A DNA stretch of 64,000 nt from Pseudaminobacter salicylatoxidans (lineage in GTDB: Bacteria > Pseudomonadota > Alphaproteobacteria > Rhizobiales > Rhizobiaceae): the NCBI RefSeq assembly GCF_003148475.1, contig NZ_QGGG01000018.1, positions 1 to 64,000 of the forward strand, read 5' to 3'. Shown piece after piece: positions 27,949 through 37,927 of this stretch; the stretch's first letter is position 1; each line of letters begins with the position of its first letter. Below the pieces are notes generated by a model, which was not told where the DNA came from, did no database searches, and saw only the letters and a list, made by a program, of their open reading frames with translations. The position numbers and the translations under genes are program-made.

Positions 27949-29478
27949 TCAATCCATATGAGCGGCAGGAGCACCCCCGGCAGGGGCCATCCTTGGCTTG
28001 CGCAGCAGCAGGGCAAGCGGAATGGCGCACAGCGTCACGATCATCATCAGCTTGAAGTCGTTGACATAGGAAATCATCATCGACTGCTGGGTGACCAACC
28101 CATCGACCTGCGCCAGCGCGGTCGGATCGCCAGTGGCCGCGCCCGGAGACATTTCCAGAAGGTTCGGATTGAACGGCGTGATGTTGCCGATCAATTCGGA
28201 ATGGTTGATCGCCGTGTTGCGCGTCAGCAGCACCGTCACCACCGAAATGCCGATCGAGGAGCCGATATTGCGCACGAGGCTGAAAAGGCTCGTCGCATCC
28301 GTGCGGAAACGGGCGTCCAGCGTGGCGAACGCGACCGTGGACAACGGCACGAAGACCAGCCCGAGCCCCAGGCCCTGCACGATGCCGGACATGATGATGA
28401 GGTGCGAGTCCATCTGCGGCGAGAAGCCGGACATGGTGTAGAGCGACTGCGCCGTCAGCAGCAATCCCGTCACGACAAGGATGCGCGCGTCGATGATGCG
28501 GACCAGGCGCCCCACCATCAGCATCGAGATCATCGTGCCGACGCCGCGCGGCGCCATGACGAGGCCGGTCGTGATCGTCGGATAATTGAACAGCGTCGAC
28601 AGCATCGGCGGCAACAGCGCAAGGCTCGCCAGCAGGATAACGCCGATGACGAAGATGAAGACCAGGCCGGTCACGAAATTCCGGTCCTTGAATATCTTCG
28701 GGTCGATGAACGGATTTTCCGCCGTGGCGATATGGATGACGAACACCCAGAAGCCGATGAGCGAGAGACCGAGTTCGATCCAGATTTCCACCGCCGAGAA
28801 CCAGTCGACCTCCGCGCCGCGATCGAGCATGAGCTGCAGCGCGCCGACGCCGAGGCTCAGCATGGCGAAGCCGAAGAAATCGAAGCCGCGCAGGCGTCTG
28901 GCGATAGCCGGCAGATAGGCCGCCGAGCCGAGGAAGGCGATGATGCCGACCGGCAGGTTGATGAAGAACACCCAGCGCCAGTTGAAGCTCTCAGTCAGCC
29001 AGCCGCCAAGCGTCGGGCCGATGATAGGGCCGACCATGATGCCGGCGCCCCACAGCGCCATTGCCTGGCCGTGGCGTTCCCTCGGATTGATGTCGAGCAG
29101 GAAGGTTTGCGAGAGCGGCACGATGGCCGCGCCAAACACGCCCTGGAGCAGGCGGAAGAGCACCATGCTCTCCAGGCTCCATGACACACCGCAGGCCATG
29201 GATGTAATGGTGAAGCCCACCACGGAAGTGAGGAAGAGTTGCTTGCGCCCGAATCTGTCCGACAGCCAGCCGGTCAGCGGCGTCATGATCGCCGCCGCGA
29301 CGATATAGGAAGTCAGCACCCAGTTGATGGTGTCGGCCGATGCCCCCAGATCGCCCACCATCGAAGGCAATGCGACATTGGCGATGGTGGTGTCGAGCAC
29401 CTGCATGACTGTCGCAAGCATGATCGACACCGTTATGAGCCCGCGATGCGGGACGTCGGTGTGGGACGTCGGGGTCAT
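27949..29478 (-). CDS. emrB: EmrB/QacA-type MFS multidrug efflux transporter (DHA2 family)
   Basis: The 509-residue protein has fourteen predicted membrane segments. DHA2 landmarks are VMQVLDTTIANVALP in the first helix, GWLSDRFGRKQLF (MFS motif A) and a PLSQTFLLDINPRERHG loop. With EmrA and an outer-membrane channel it would form a tripartite pump across both membranes; no tolC-like gene is present here. The adaptor gene lies 55 bp upstream and a MarR repressor before that, one minus-strand operon marR-emrA-emrB. Confidence 0.94.
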   Translation of the reverse strand: MTPTSHTDVPHRGLITVSIMLATVMQVLDTTIANVALPSMVGDLGASADTINWVLTSYIVAAAIMTPLTGWLSDRFGRKQLFLTSVVGFTITSMACGVSWSLESMVLFRLLQGVFGAAIVPLSQTFLLDINPRERHGQAMALWGAGIMVGPIIGPTLGGWLTESFNWRWVFFINLPVGIIAFLGSAAYLPAIARRLRGFDFFGFAMLSLGVGALQLMLDRGAEVDWFSAVEIWIELGLSLIGFWVFVIHIATAENPFIDPKIFKDRNFVTGLVFIFVIGVILLASLALLPPMLSTLFNYPTITTGLVMAPRGVGTMISMLMVGRLVRIIDARILVVTGLLLTAQSLYTMSGFSPQMDSHLIIMSGIVQGLGLGLVFVPLSTVAFATLDARFRTDATSLFSLVRNIGSSIGISVVTVLLTRNTAINHSELIGNITPFNPNLLEMSPGAATGDPTALAQVDGLVTQQSMMISYVNDFKLMMIVTLCAIPLALLLRKPRMAPAGGAPAAHMD

Positions 29479-29533
29479 TGAATGGGACCTGTGGTCGGGC
29501 GCCCCTCATGTGGACGACGGACGCCTGCTTGAA

Positions 29534-30703
29534 TTACTTGCTCGGGTTGTCCGATGCCACCGCACTCGACAGCAGGCCCGGAAGGCCACGGGTGACGCCG
29601 GTATCGACCGAAACGGTGGCGCTCATGCCCGTGCGCAGGGCCACGTCGAGATTGCTGGCGTCGATCTTGAGGCGAACGGGAATGCGCTGCGTAACCTTCA
29701 CCCAGTTGCCGGTGGCGTTCTGCGCCGGCAGCAGCGAGAACTCGGCACCCGTGCCCGCACCGATCGCCTCGACAGTGGCCTTGATCGGATGGTTCGGATA
29801 GGTGTCCAGCGTGATGTCGGCCTCCTGGCCGGGCTTCATGTTGGTGAGCTGGGTTTCCTTGAAATTTGCATCGACCCAGACGTCGTCGGATTCGACGAGG
29901 CTGAACAGCGGCGTGCCGACGCCGACGAACTGGCCGACCTTGAACGAAGAGGCTTGCGCGACCACGCCGTCCGCGGGAGCGCGAACCGTCGTCTTTTCCA
30001 GCGCATAGGCGGCACTGTCGCGAGCTGCGAGCGCCGCCAGAACTGACGGGTGCTTGTCGGTCTCGATATCGGGATCGCCGCCGAGGGCAGCCAGCGCGCT
30101 GGCGACACCCTGAACCGCGGCGGCATGTTCATCCTGCGCCTTGGTCAGATCACGCCTGGCCTCGTCCAGCGTGGATTCGGAATTGATGCCGCGCTTCACC
30201 AGTGCCGCCGCGCGATCGTACTGTGACTGATAATAGGTCACGTCGTTGGACGTCACCCGTTCCTGCGCCAGCGCCTGGCTGTAGGCGGCACGAAGCTGCT
30301 CGACATTGAGGCGGGCGGCCGCCAGCGACGCTTCGGCCTGTGCCAGCGTTATGCGGTAGGGCTCGGGATCGACCACGAACAGGACGTCGCCCTGCTTGAC
30401 CAGCTGATTTTCGGCAATGTTGACGCTGGTGACCCGTCCCGCTTCCTGGGAGGCGATCGACACCTTGGCCTGCCGCAAGTTGGCGTTCTCGGTCTCCTGG
30501 TAGCGTCCGCCGGTAACCCAGACATAGCCGCCGCCGACAACCAGCACCAACGGCAGCGCGATCATCAGGAAGGTGCGGCCCAGCTTGCGCTTGCGCCGGG
30601 GTGCCGGTGCCGGCTCTGCTTGAGGTGCAACGTTTACCGGAGGCGAAAGCTTGTCTGCTTCCACCTCCGTCACCTCATCCTTGACTTTGGAAACGGCATT
30701 CAT
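29534..30703 (-). CDS. emrA: EmrA/HlyD-type membrane fusion protein
   Basis: This 389-residue periplasmic adaptor has a cytoplasmic N-terminus, one membrane segment (about 41-62, LGRTFLMIALPLVLVVGGGY), a lipoyl-like barrel split around an alpha-helical hairpin, and a beta-barrel domain. It would connect EmrB to an outer-membrane channel. I chose the ATG at 30701-30703, which overlaps the marR stop (ATGA) and has AAGGG upstream. Confidence 0.93.
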   Translation of the reverse strand: MNAVSKVKDEVTEVEADKLSPPVNVAPQAEPAPAPRRKRKLGRTFLMIALPLVLVVGGGYVWVTGGRYQETENANLRQAKVSIASQEAGRVTSVNIAENQLVKQGDVLFVVDPEPYRITLAQAEASLAAARLNVEQLRAAYSQALAQERVTSNDVTYYQSQYDRAAALVKRGINSESTLDEARRDLTKAQDEHAAAVQGVASALAALGGDPDIETDKHPSVLAALAARDSAAYALEKTTVRAPADGVVAQASSFKVGQFVGVGTPLFSLVESDDVWVDANFKETQLTNMKPGQEADITLDTYPNHPIKATVEAIGAGTGAEFSLLPAQNATGNWVKVTQRIPVRLKIDASNLDVALRTGMSATVSVDTGVTRGLPGLLSSAVASDNPSK

Positions 30704-31173
30704 GCTGCACCCTTTTTCATTGCCTGTTGCTGGCACGGCACTTCGCCGTCCGAAAGATTGTCCACTAACGTCATCAGGCCTCGGATCAGCGTTTGCCGCT
30801 CTGCAGTCGACAATCCCGTCAGTGCCTGTTCAAAAACCTCGCCGGCCACACCCTTGATCGCCTCGAAGGCCTGCCGGCTCTTGTCGGTCGGAAAGATCAG
30901 CCGCACGCGGCGGTCGTTCAGATCCTGCCTGCGCTCGATCCAGCCCCCTTCCTCCATGCGATCCAGCAAGCGCGAAACGCTGATAGGCTCGACTTCGAGC
31001 AATTCAGCCAGCCTTGCCTGGGTAACGCCTTCGCTCTTGACCACACGCACCAGCAGGCGCCATTGCGCCGACGACAACCCGTGCCGGCTGCCAAGCGCTT
31101 CGAAGCGCTTGCGCATCAACCGGGCTGCATCGTGGATGAGAAAACCTAGTCTGTCCGTACCGTCCAAATTCAT
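30700..31173 (-). CDS. MarR-family transcriptional regulator of the emrAB operon
   Basis: The 157-residue protein has a winged helix-turn-helix (about 35-100) with LSSAQWRLLVRV, GVTQARLAELLEVEPISVSRLLDRME and the wing RRQDLNDRRVRLIFPT. It is the first gene of marR-emrA-emrB and probably represses the operon until a drug or phenolic ligand binds. Two ATGs are possible, 31171-31173 and 31180-31182, neither with an SD. I prefer the downstream one because a TATAAT (31190-31185, minus) would place the transcript start between them. An inverted repeat TAAGC-N2-GCTTA directly upstream is a good operator candidate. Confidence 0.88.
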   Translation of the reverse strand: MNLDGTDRLGFLIHDAARLMRKRFEALGSRHGLSSAQWRLLVRVVKSEGVTQARLAELLEVEPISVSRLLDRMEEGGWIERRQDLNDRRVRLIFPTDKSRQAFEAIKGVAGEVFEQALTGLSTAERQTLIRGLMTLVDNLSDGEVPCQQQAMKKGAA

Positions 31174-31184
31174 GAGCGGCATAT

Positions 31185-31200
31185 ATTATAAGCGTGCTTA
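31185..31200 (-). promoter_or_regulatory. marR-emrAB -10 box with overlapping operator
   Basis: On the minus strand, TAAGCACGCTTATAAT carries the perfect inverted repeat TAAGC-AC-GCTTA (31189-31200), overlapping a consensus -10 TATAAT (31185-31190). A repressor bound there would block RNA polymerase. I found no convincing -35. The -10 lies only 7-12 bp from the marR ATG, so the mRNA leader would be almost absent. Confidence 0.5.
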
Positions 31201-31523
31201 CCATTCAAGCGAGCCGAGACGGGCCTCGCAATTTTGTGATGAGTGAAATTCGATTTTCCACAACCGCGGCAAAGCCTGCAGATAACGGGCCTCGACGGCT
31301 GTCACTTTGCTCCCCGTTGGCATTAAATGCGTTGCCGATCTTCGCGCATGGTTAACGGAACGCGCTTTTATGCTCCGCACGCGGAAATTCCCTGTGCCTG
31401 TGAAGCAGGGCCCGGCTAAACTGTTTGCGAACGGTGGCCGCATATTTCACGGCAGGCGCCCCATCGCGTAACTGAAAAATCCGGACAAGCCATTTTTGCA
31501 GCCGGTATGAAGCGCCGCAGTTC
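31201..31523. other. Gene-free stretch upstream of groESL and marR
   Basis: About 320 bp lie between the marR promoter and the groESL promoter. Only short, unconvincing frames are present and I see no RNA gene, repeat or clear terminator. Confidence 0.5.
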
Positions 31524-31552
31524 TTGACTCCGCAAAGTGTCCAGCTTATTTC
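31524..31552 (+). promoter_or_regulatory. groESL promoter
   Basis: TTGACT (-35, 31524-31529) and TATTTC (-10, 31547-31552) are separated by 17 bp. The preceding C makes CTTGACT, which would also suit RpoH, the heat-shock sigma factor. The CIRCE operator follows 8 bp downstream, at or just after the expected transcript start. Confidence 0.6.
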
Positions 31553-31560
31553 AGCCGGCG

Positions 31561-31587
31561 TTAGCACTCATCCCAAGCGAGTGCTAA
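31561..31587. promoter_or_regulatory. CIRCE operator for HrcA
   Basis: The arms TTAGCACTC (31561-31569) and GAGTGCTAA (31579-31587) match the CIRCE consensus exactly, with the canonical 9-bp spacer. HrcA binds CIRCE to repress groESL; GroEL itself assists HrcA folding, giving feedback. It sits about 60 bp upstream of groES, in the leader. Confidence 0.97.
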
Positions 31588-31647
31588 CGCAGTCCGGTGA
31601 CCCGGACGGAGGAATCGTTTCAACATCCGCATCAAGGATAAACCAAA

Positions 31648-31944
31648 ATGGCAAAGTCGAAGTTCCGCCCGCTTCATGACCGCGTGGTCGTTCGTCGGGT
31701 TGAGTCCGAGGAAAAGACCGCCGGCGGCATCATCATCCCCGACACCGCCAAGGAAAAGCCGCAGGAAGGCGAAGTCATCGCCGTCGGCTCTGGCGCCCGT
31801 GACGAAGCTGGCAAGCTGGTCCCGCTGGATGTCAAGGCAGGCGACCGCGTCCTGTTCGGCAAGTGGTCGGGAACCGAAGTCAAGCTCAATGGCGAAGACC
31901 TTCTGATCATGAAGGAATCCGACATCATGGGCATCATCGGCTAA
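31648..31944 (+). CDS. groES: Co-chaperonin GroES
   Basis: The 98-residue protein has the GroES beta-barrel: [27 protein letters not shown] with the mobile loop, and the ending [17 protein letters not shown] segment. It caps the GroEL cylinder in the cytoplasm. The ATG follows AAGGA by 9 bp. It is the first gene of groES-groEL, controlled by CIRCE. Confidence 0.98.
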   Translation: MAKSKFRPLHDRVVVRRVESEEKTAGGIIIPDTAKEKPQEGEVIAVGSGARDEAGKLVPLDVKAGDRVLFGKWSGTEVKLNGEDLLIMKESDIMGIIG

Positions 31945-31970
31945 TCGGCCACCGTTCCCACATCATCTGA

Positions 31971-33656
<1,686 letters not shown>

Positions 33657-33682
33657 TCCGGCCTCTCGGCTCGAACTTACGG

Positions 33683-33708
33683 AAAGGGCGCCTTCGGGCG
33701 CCCTTTTT
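33683..33708 (+). terminator. Intrinsic terminator of groESL
   Basis: AAAGGGCGCC (33683-33692) and GGCGCCCTTT (33697-33706) pair perfectly around a TTCG tetraloop, followed by a short T run. This is a classic Rho-independent terminator just after groEL. Confidence 0.93.
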
Positions 33709-33842
33709 GTCGCGGCAAAAGCCGCACGGACAAAGCTCTTGCTGACAACCCGACATGACAGTTGATCGCGCCAATGCGGAACCTCTCGCCCGCAAGCAGG
33801 TTGACTCCCCGATCAACGCGAGACGGCGTGTGGCCATGCCGG

Positions 33843-33859
33843 AGCATGATCCCGAAAAG
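33843..33859. repeat. Half copy of the rhizobial AGCATGATCCCGAAAAG element
   Basis: The 17-mer AGCATGATCCCGAAAAG is the half-site of short intergenic palindromes frequent in Rhizobiales. The matching right arm is missing, so this is a truncated or decayed copy, 27 bp upstream of the DUF1236 start. Confidence 0.45.
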
Positions 33860-33886
33860 ATTGAAGCCCACGCCAAAGGAGGTTGC

Positions 33887-34204
33887 ATGAAATTCCTCGT
33901 TACCACGGCTGCTGTCGGCATGATTGCGGCAGGCATCGGAAGCGCTTGGGCGCAGGATGTGCTGCTCGGTCCGGAGCGGGAAACCGTTATCCGCGAATAT
34001 GTCATCCAGCAGAGGGTGGACCCGGTCGAACTGCCGCCGGGCGTCGAGATTTCGGTCGGCACCGTGCTTCCGGATGAGGTGGAGCTTTACGCCATTGAAG
34101 CCCCCGATCTGGGCGACAGCTATGACTATGTGCCCCTCAACAACGGCCAGACCCTGGTCGTCGATCCGGATACCCGCCAGATCGTCGATGTTCTCGAGCA
34201 ATAG
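33887..34204 (+). CDS. DUF1236 domain-containing exported protein
   Basis: This 105-residue protein has a signal peptide cleaved after SAWAQ (about residue 23) and one DUF1236 domain: REYVIQQRVDPVELPPGVEI, then VGTVLPDEVELYAI, ending QTLVVDPDTRQIVDVLE. The family is periplasmic, rhizobial and of unknown function. The ATG at 33887 is fixed by an almost perfect SD, AAAGGAGGT, just upstream; the frame is open earlier but unlikely coding. It has no operon partner. Confidence 0.9.
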   Translation: MKFLVTTAAVGMIAAGIGSAWAQDVLLGPERETVIREYVIQQRVDPVELPPGVEISVGTVLPDEVELYAIEAPDLGDSYDYVPLNNGQTLVVDPDTRQIVDVLEQ

Positions 34205-34220
34205 ATCCTGAACCAACCCA

Positions 34221-34250
34221 TGTAGCCCGCCGCGCCCGCGGCGGGCTACA
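34221..34250 (+). terminator. Strong hairpin after DUF1236
   Basis: TGTAGCCCGCCGC (34221-34233) and GCGGCGGGCTACA (34238-34250) form a perfect 13-bp stem with a GCCC loop. No T-tract follows, so it may stabilise the 3' end or terminate weakly rather than act as a classical terminator. Confidence 0.5.
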
Positions 34251-34394
34251 ATCTCGACTGCTGCGTGAGCAATTCCCGAAACCTGTCCCGTTTGAACCGA
34301 TTTGGGTCGCCAGCGGCCCCATTCTGCACTTGAAGCCCATTGTGCAAAGCGGTAGGCCATTGCCGGCATTATACATTTTTCCGGGAGACTGCTC

Positions 34395-35792
34395 GTGAGC
34401 GCTCAGAAGACCAGAACCGAAACGGATACTTTCGGCCCCATCGAAGTGGCGGCGGATCGCTATTGGGGTGCGCAGGCACAGCGCTCGCTGGGCAACTTCA
34501 AGATCGGCTGGGAAAAGCAACCTGCGTCCATCGTGCGGGCGCTGGGCATCGTCAAGCGTGCCGCCGCCGAGACCAATATGGAGCTCGGCCGCCTCGATCC
34601 GAAGATCGGCGAAACCATCATCCAGGCCGCGCAGGAGGTGATCGACGGCAAGCTCAACGACCATTTCCCGCTGGTGGTCTGGCAGACCGGCTCGGGCACG
34701 CAGTCGAACATGAACACCAACGAGGTGATCTCCAACCGGGCGATCGAACTGCTCGGCGGTGTTATGGGTTCCAAGAAGCCGGTCCATCCCAACGACCACG
34801 TCAATATGAGCCAGTCGTCGAACGACACCTACCCGACGGCCATGCATATCGCCTGCGCCGAGCGCATCGTCCACGACCTGCTGCCGGCGCTGAAGCACCT
34901 GCATGCCGCGCTCGACGCCAAGGCCGGGGCTTTCGACCATATCGTCAAGATCGGCCGCACCCACACGCAGGACGCAACGCCGCTGACGCTCGGCCAGGAA
35001 TTCTCCGGCTATGCCGCTCAAGTGGCCAATTCGATCAATCGCATCGAGCTGACGCTTCCGGGCCTGTGCGAACTGGCCCAGGGCGGCACCGCCGTCGGCA
35101 CCGGCCTCAATGCCCCGATCGGCTTTGCGGAAAAGGTTGCCGAACGCATCGCCGCCATCACCGGCATCGATTTTGTCACAGCTCCGAACAAGTTCGAGGC
35201 TCTGGCCGCGCATGACTCCATGGTGTTCAGCCACGGCGCCATCAATTCGGCCGCCGCCGCCTTGTTCAAGATCGCCAACGACATTCGCTTCCTCGGCTCC
35301 GGCCCGCGCTCCGGCCTCGGCGAACTGGCGCTTCCGGAGAATGAGCCTGGCTCCTCGATCATGCCGGGCAAGGTCAACCCGACGCAGTGCGAGGCGCTGA
35401 CGCAGGTTTGCGTACAGGTGTTCGGCAACAATGCCGCCCTCACCTTCGCCGGCAGCCAGGGCCATTTCGAACTCAACGTCTACAACCCCCTGATGGCCTA
35501 CAACTTCCTGCAGTCGGTGCAGCTCCTGTCCGATGCGGCCATCTCCTTCACCGACAATTGCGTGGTGGGCATCGAGGCTCGCGAAGACAACATCAAGGCA
35601 GCGCTCGAACGCTCGCTGATGCTGGTCACCGCGCTCGCACCGACCATCGGCTATGACAACGCCGCCAAGATCGCCAAGACCGCGCACAAGAACGGCACCA
35701 CCCTGCGCGAGGAAGCCGTGGGCGGCGGCTATGTCAGCGAAGCCGACTTCGACCGCCTGGTTCGGCCGGAAGACATGACCCATCCGGGCTGA
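34395..35792 (+). CDS. fumC: Class II fumarate hydratase
   Basis: FumC interconverts fumarate and L-malate in the citric acid cycle as a metal-independent tetramer. The 465-residue protein has the fumarase/aspartase signature [11 protein letters not shown] (mobile loop with the catalytic Ser), [14 protein letters not shown] and [18 protein letters not shown]. It starts with GTG at 34395, preceded by CGGGAG. It is a single-gene unit with hairpins on both sides. Confidence 0.97.
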   Translation: MSAQKTRTETDTFGPIEVAADRYWGAQAQRSLGNFKIGWEKQPASIVRALGIVKRAAAETNMELGRLDPKIGETIIQAAQEVIDGKLNDHFPLVVWQTGSGTQSNMNTNEVISNRAIELLGGVMGSKKPVHPNDHVNMSQSSNDTYPTAMHIACAERIVHDLLPALKHLHAALDAKAGAFDHIVKIGRTHTQDATPLTLGQEFSGYAAQVANSINRIELTLPGLCELAQGGTAVGTGLNAPIGFAEKVAERIAAITGIDFVTAPNKFEALAAHDSMVFSHGAINSAAAALFKIANDIRFLGSGPRSGLGELALPENEPGSSIMPGKVNPTQCEALTQVCVQVFGNNAALTFAGSQGHFELNVYNPLMAYNFLQSVQLLSDAAISFTDNCVVGIEAREDNIKAALERSLMLVTALAPTIGYDNAAKIAKTAHKNGTTLREEAVGGGYVSEADFDRLVRPEDMTHPG

Positions 35793-35809
35793 ATAAACCC
35801 GCCGAATCG

Positions 35810-35845
35810 ATCGACACTCCGAGCTGTGCACGCCGGAGTGTCGAT
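35810..35845 (+). terminator. Hairpin after fumC
   Basis: Arms 35810-35821 and 35834-35845 form a 12-bp perfect stem (core CGACACTCCG / CGGAGTGTCG) with a 12-nt loop, 18 bp after the fumC stop. No long T run follows, so strength is uncertain. Confidence 0.5.
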
Positions 35846-35948
35846 TGGGTGTGAATCAGTATACAATGCGTTTGGAAGTTTCGATCTCGCCTTGAAATCG
35901 GTTCCGCGCTAGTTCGCGGCATCGGAACATTGCTTCAGGAGAAGAAAC

Positions 35949-36332
35949 ATGCCTAACAGCGCCATTGTACTCGTCGGCCGCATTCTGCTGTCGATCATTT
36001 TCATTCTTTCCGGATTCGGCAAGCTCACCAATATTGCCGGCACCGCAGGTTATTTCGCGAGCTTCAATCTCCCGGCTCCGACCGCCGTCGCGGTGATCGT
36101 GGGTCTGATCGAACTGATCGGTGGCCTGGCCGTCCTCATCGGCTTCCAGACCCGTATCGCAGCCTATATTCTTGCTCTTTTCAGCATCGCCTCGGCGCTG
36201 GTCGCCCATATGGGCTGGGCTGATGCCATGCAGCTCATCAATTTCCAGAAAAATCTGGCCATCGCGGGCGGCTTCCTGGTTCTCGGCGCCTACGGTCCGG
36301 GCGCTTTCGCGCTGGACGCGCGACGCGGCTGA
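35949..36332 (+). CDS. DoxX-family membrane protein
   Basis: The 127-residue protein has four predicted membrane helices and the DoxX N-terminus VGRILLSIIFILSGFGKLTN. The family is widespread and has been linked to oxidative-stress or thiosulfate-quinone functions in some relatives; the role here is unknown. AGGAGA precedes the ATG. A bidirectional terminator separates it from ppx. A second, less similar DoxX gene is at 58264. Confidence 0.87.
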   Translation: MPNSAIVLVGRILLSIIFILSGFGKLTNIAGTAGYFASFNLPAPTAVAVIVGLIELIGGLAVLIGFQTRIAAYILALFSIASALVAHMGWADAMQLINFQKNLAIAGGFLVLGAYGPGAFALDARRG

Positions 36333-36354
36333 AGCCTCGCAGCAATCGCCATAC

Positions 36355-36383
36355 AAAAAGGCCCGGTCGATCCGGGCCTTTTT
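36355..36383. terminator. Bidirectional terminator between DoxX and ppx
   Basis: AAAAAGGCCCGG (36355-36366) and CCGGGCCTTTTT (36372-36383) form a perfect stem around TCGAT, with A and T runs that serve both strands. It lies between convergent genes. Confidence 0.93.
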
Positions 36384-36388
36384 CCGTT

Positions 36389-37927
36389 TCACTTGGCGGC
36401 GACAGCCGGTACGCCGCCATCCACCTCCAGCACGAGCTTGCGACCGGTAAGCTTGGCAAGCTGAGCCAGTCTCCCGGCAGGGCGCTCACCATAGAGGGCA
36501 CCGCATTCCATGGGGATGACCAGCGCAAGCGTGTCACCGTCACGCTGCTCCCAGCGCAACTTGGGGATCACGCCCGGCATCGCCGCCGAAAGCAGATAGA
36601 CCACGCGGAACATCGCACCCAGCAATCGCGCCCGCTCAAGATAACGCGGGGTAGCAAGCGACTTGAGCTCCCCCGATACGCCATCGTTGAATATCCCGTC
36701 ATGGCGATACAGGTTGGCCAGCGCCAGATAAGCGCGTCCGGGATGGTCGACGCCTATGAAAGAGGCATGCGCGATGATGTTGAGCGATTGCGTGCCGCGA
36801 TATTCCGGGTGCGCGCGCCAGCCTATATCGGCCAGCAGGCACGCGGCCTCGCGACAGCGCGCCTCGTCCCGTGTCTCGTCGATGCCGAAAGTGGCAAAGC
36901 TCTTGCCCGTCCAGTCGACCAGTTCGTGCGCGTGCCGAACCGAGCGCGCCCGCAGCACCGCGAGCTCCTCTGCCGCCGAAATCAGCGGATCGAGTTTCTG
37001 CTCGCGGGGCGAAAGAAGCGAATACAGGAAACCCTCGCGAACGCCGAGCGCCGAGACGAGGATTTTCGACGGCTTCATGGCCTCGATGATCTCCAGAAGA
37101 ACCGCGGCGCCGTAGGGCAGCAACGCGCGGCGCATTTTGGAGATTCCTTCGATGCCCTTGATCTTGTCGATCTCGCCCTTGGCGACCTGCCGCAGGAAGG
37201 GCAGCGAGCTTTCAATGCCCATTTCGTAATGATGCATGACGCTGAGCGGATAATTGGTCATGTTCATATGCAGTCGGGCGAGGTTTCGCCACGTGCCGCC
37301 AACCGCATAGAACGCCCTGCCCTGCCCGTCTTTCAGCAGCTTGGCCCGCTTCAGTTCCGTCCGTGCGATCTTGGCCGCAGCCGCGACGGAATTTTTGGCC
37401 ATGTCCTGCAAACGCAGGCCGCCAAGCGGCAATGTAATGCCGTCGCCGATCTCTTCGCCATTCACGTCGACAAGCTCAAGGCTGCCGCCGCCAAGGTCGC
37501 CGGCAATGCCGTCGGCCGGATGGAAGCCGGACATGACACCGAGCGCCGAATAATGCGCCTCTTCGCGTCCGCTCAGCACGCGGATTTCGGTGCGCAGGAT
37601 TTTTTCAGCACGGTGGATGAAGTCGATACCGTTCTCTGCCTCGCGCGCCGCAGCGGTGGCGATGACGAAAAGATCGCCCGCCCCCGCCTGATCGGAAAGT
37701 GCCCGGAAGCGGCCGAACTCCTCAATGGCGCGGGTAACGGCTTCGGGGTCCAGCCTGCCGGTCGAAACGATGCCGCGACCAAGGCCCGCCAGCATCTTTT
37801 CGTTGAAAAGCACCGTCGGCGAACGCGCTATGCCCTCATAAACCACGAGACGGATGGAGTTCGAACCGATGTCTATGATGGAAATCGGCCGACGGTCCTG
37901 AAGCCGGCCCTGGGATCGCGCAATCAT
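36389..37927 (-). CDS. ppx: Exopolyphosphatase (Ppx/GppA family)
   Basis: The 512-residue ASKHA-fold phosphatase removes terminal phosphates from polyphosphate, or from pppGpp in some members. Phosphate-binding loops are visible at IIDIGSNSIRLVVYE near the N-terminus and AGDLGGGSLELVDV in the second half of the catalytic domain. A C-terminal HD-like helical part follows. The ATG overlaps the ppk stop by one base (TGATG), so synthesis and breakdown enzymes of polyphosphate are made from one message. Confidence 0.94.
   Translation of the reverse strand: MIARSQGRLQDRRPISIIDIGSNSIRLVVYEGIARSPTVLFNEKMLAGLGRGIVSTGRLDPEAVTRAIEEFGRFRALSDQAGAGDLFVIATAAAREAENGIDFIHRAEKILRTEIRVLSGREEAHYSALGVMSGFHPADGIAGDLGGGSLELVDVNGEEIGDGITLPLGGLRLQDMAKNSVAAAAKIARTELKRAKLLKDGQGRAFYAVGGTWRNLARLHMNMTNYPLSVMHHYEMGIESSLPFLRQVAKGEIDKIKGIEGISKMRRALLPYGAAVLLEIIEAMKPSKILVSALGVREGFLYSLLSPREQKLDPLISAAEELAVLRARSVRHAHELVDWTGKSFATFGIDETRDEARCREAACLLADIGWRAHPEYRGTQSLNIIAHASFIGVDHPGRAYLALANLYRHDGIFNDGVSGELKSLATPRYLERARLLGAMFRVVYLLSAAMPGVIPKLRWEQRDGDTLALVIPMECGALYGERPAGRLAQLAKLTGRKLVLEVDGGVPAVAAK

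Noticed and set aside
31198..31567. Short minus-strand frames between marR and groES
   Set aside because: They have no SD, no domain and overlap the groESL promoter and CIRCE operator; composition is not coding-like.
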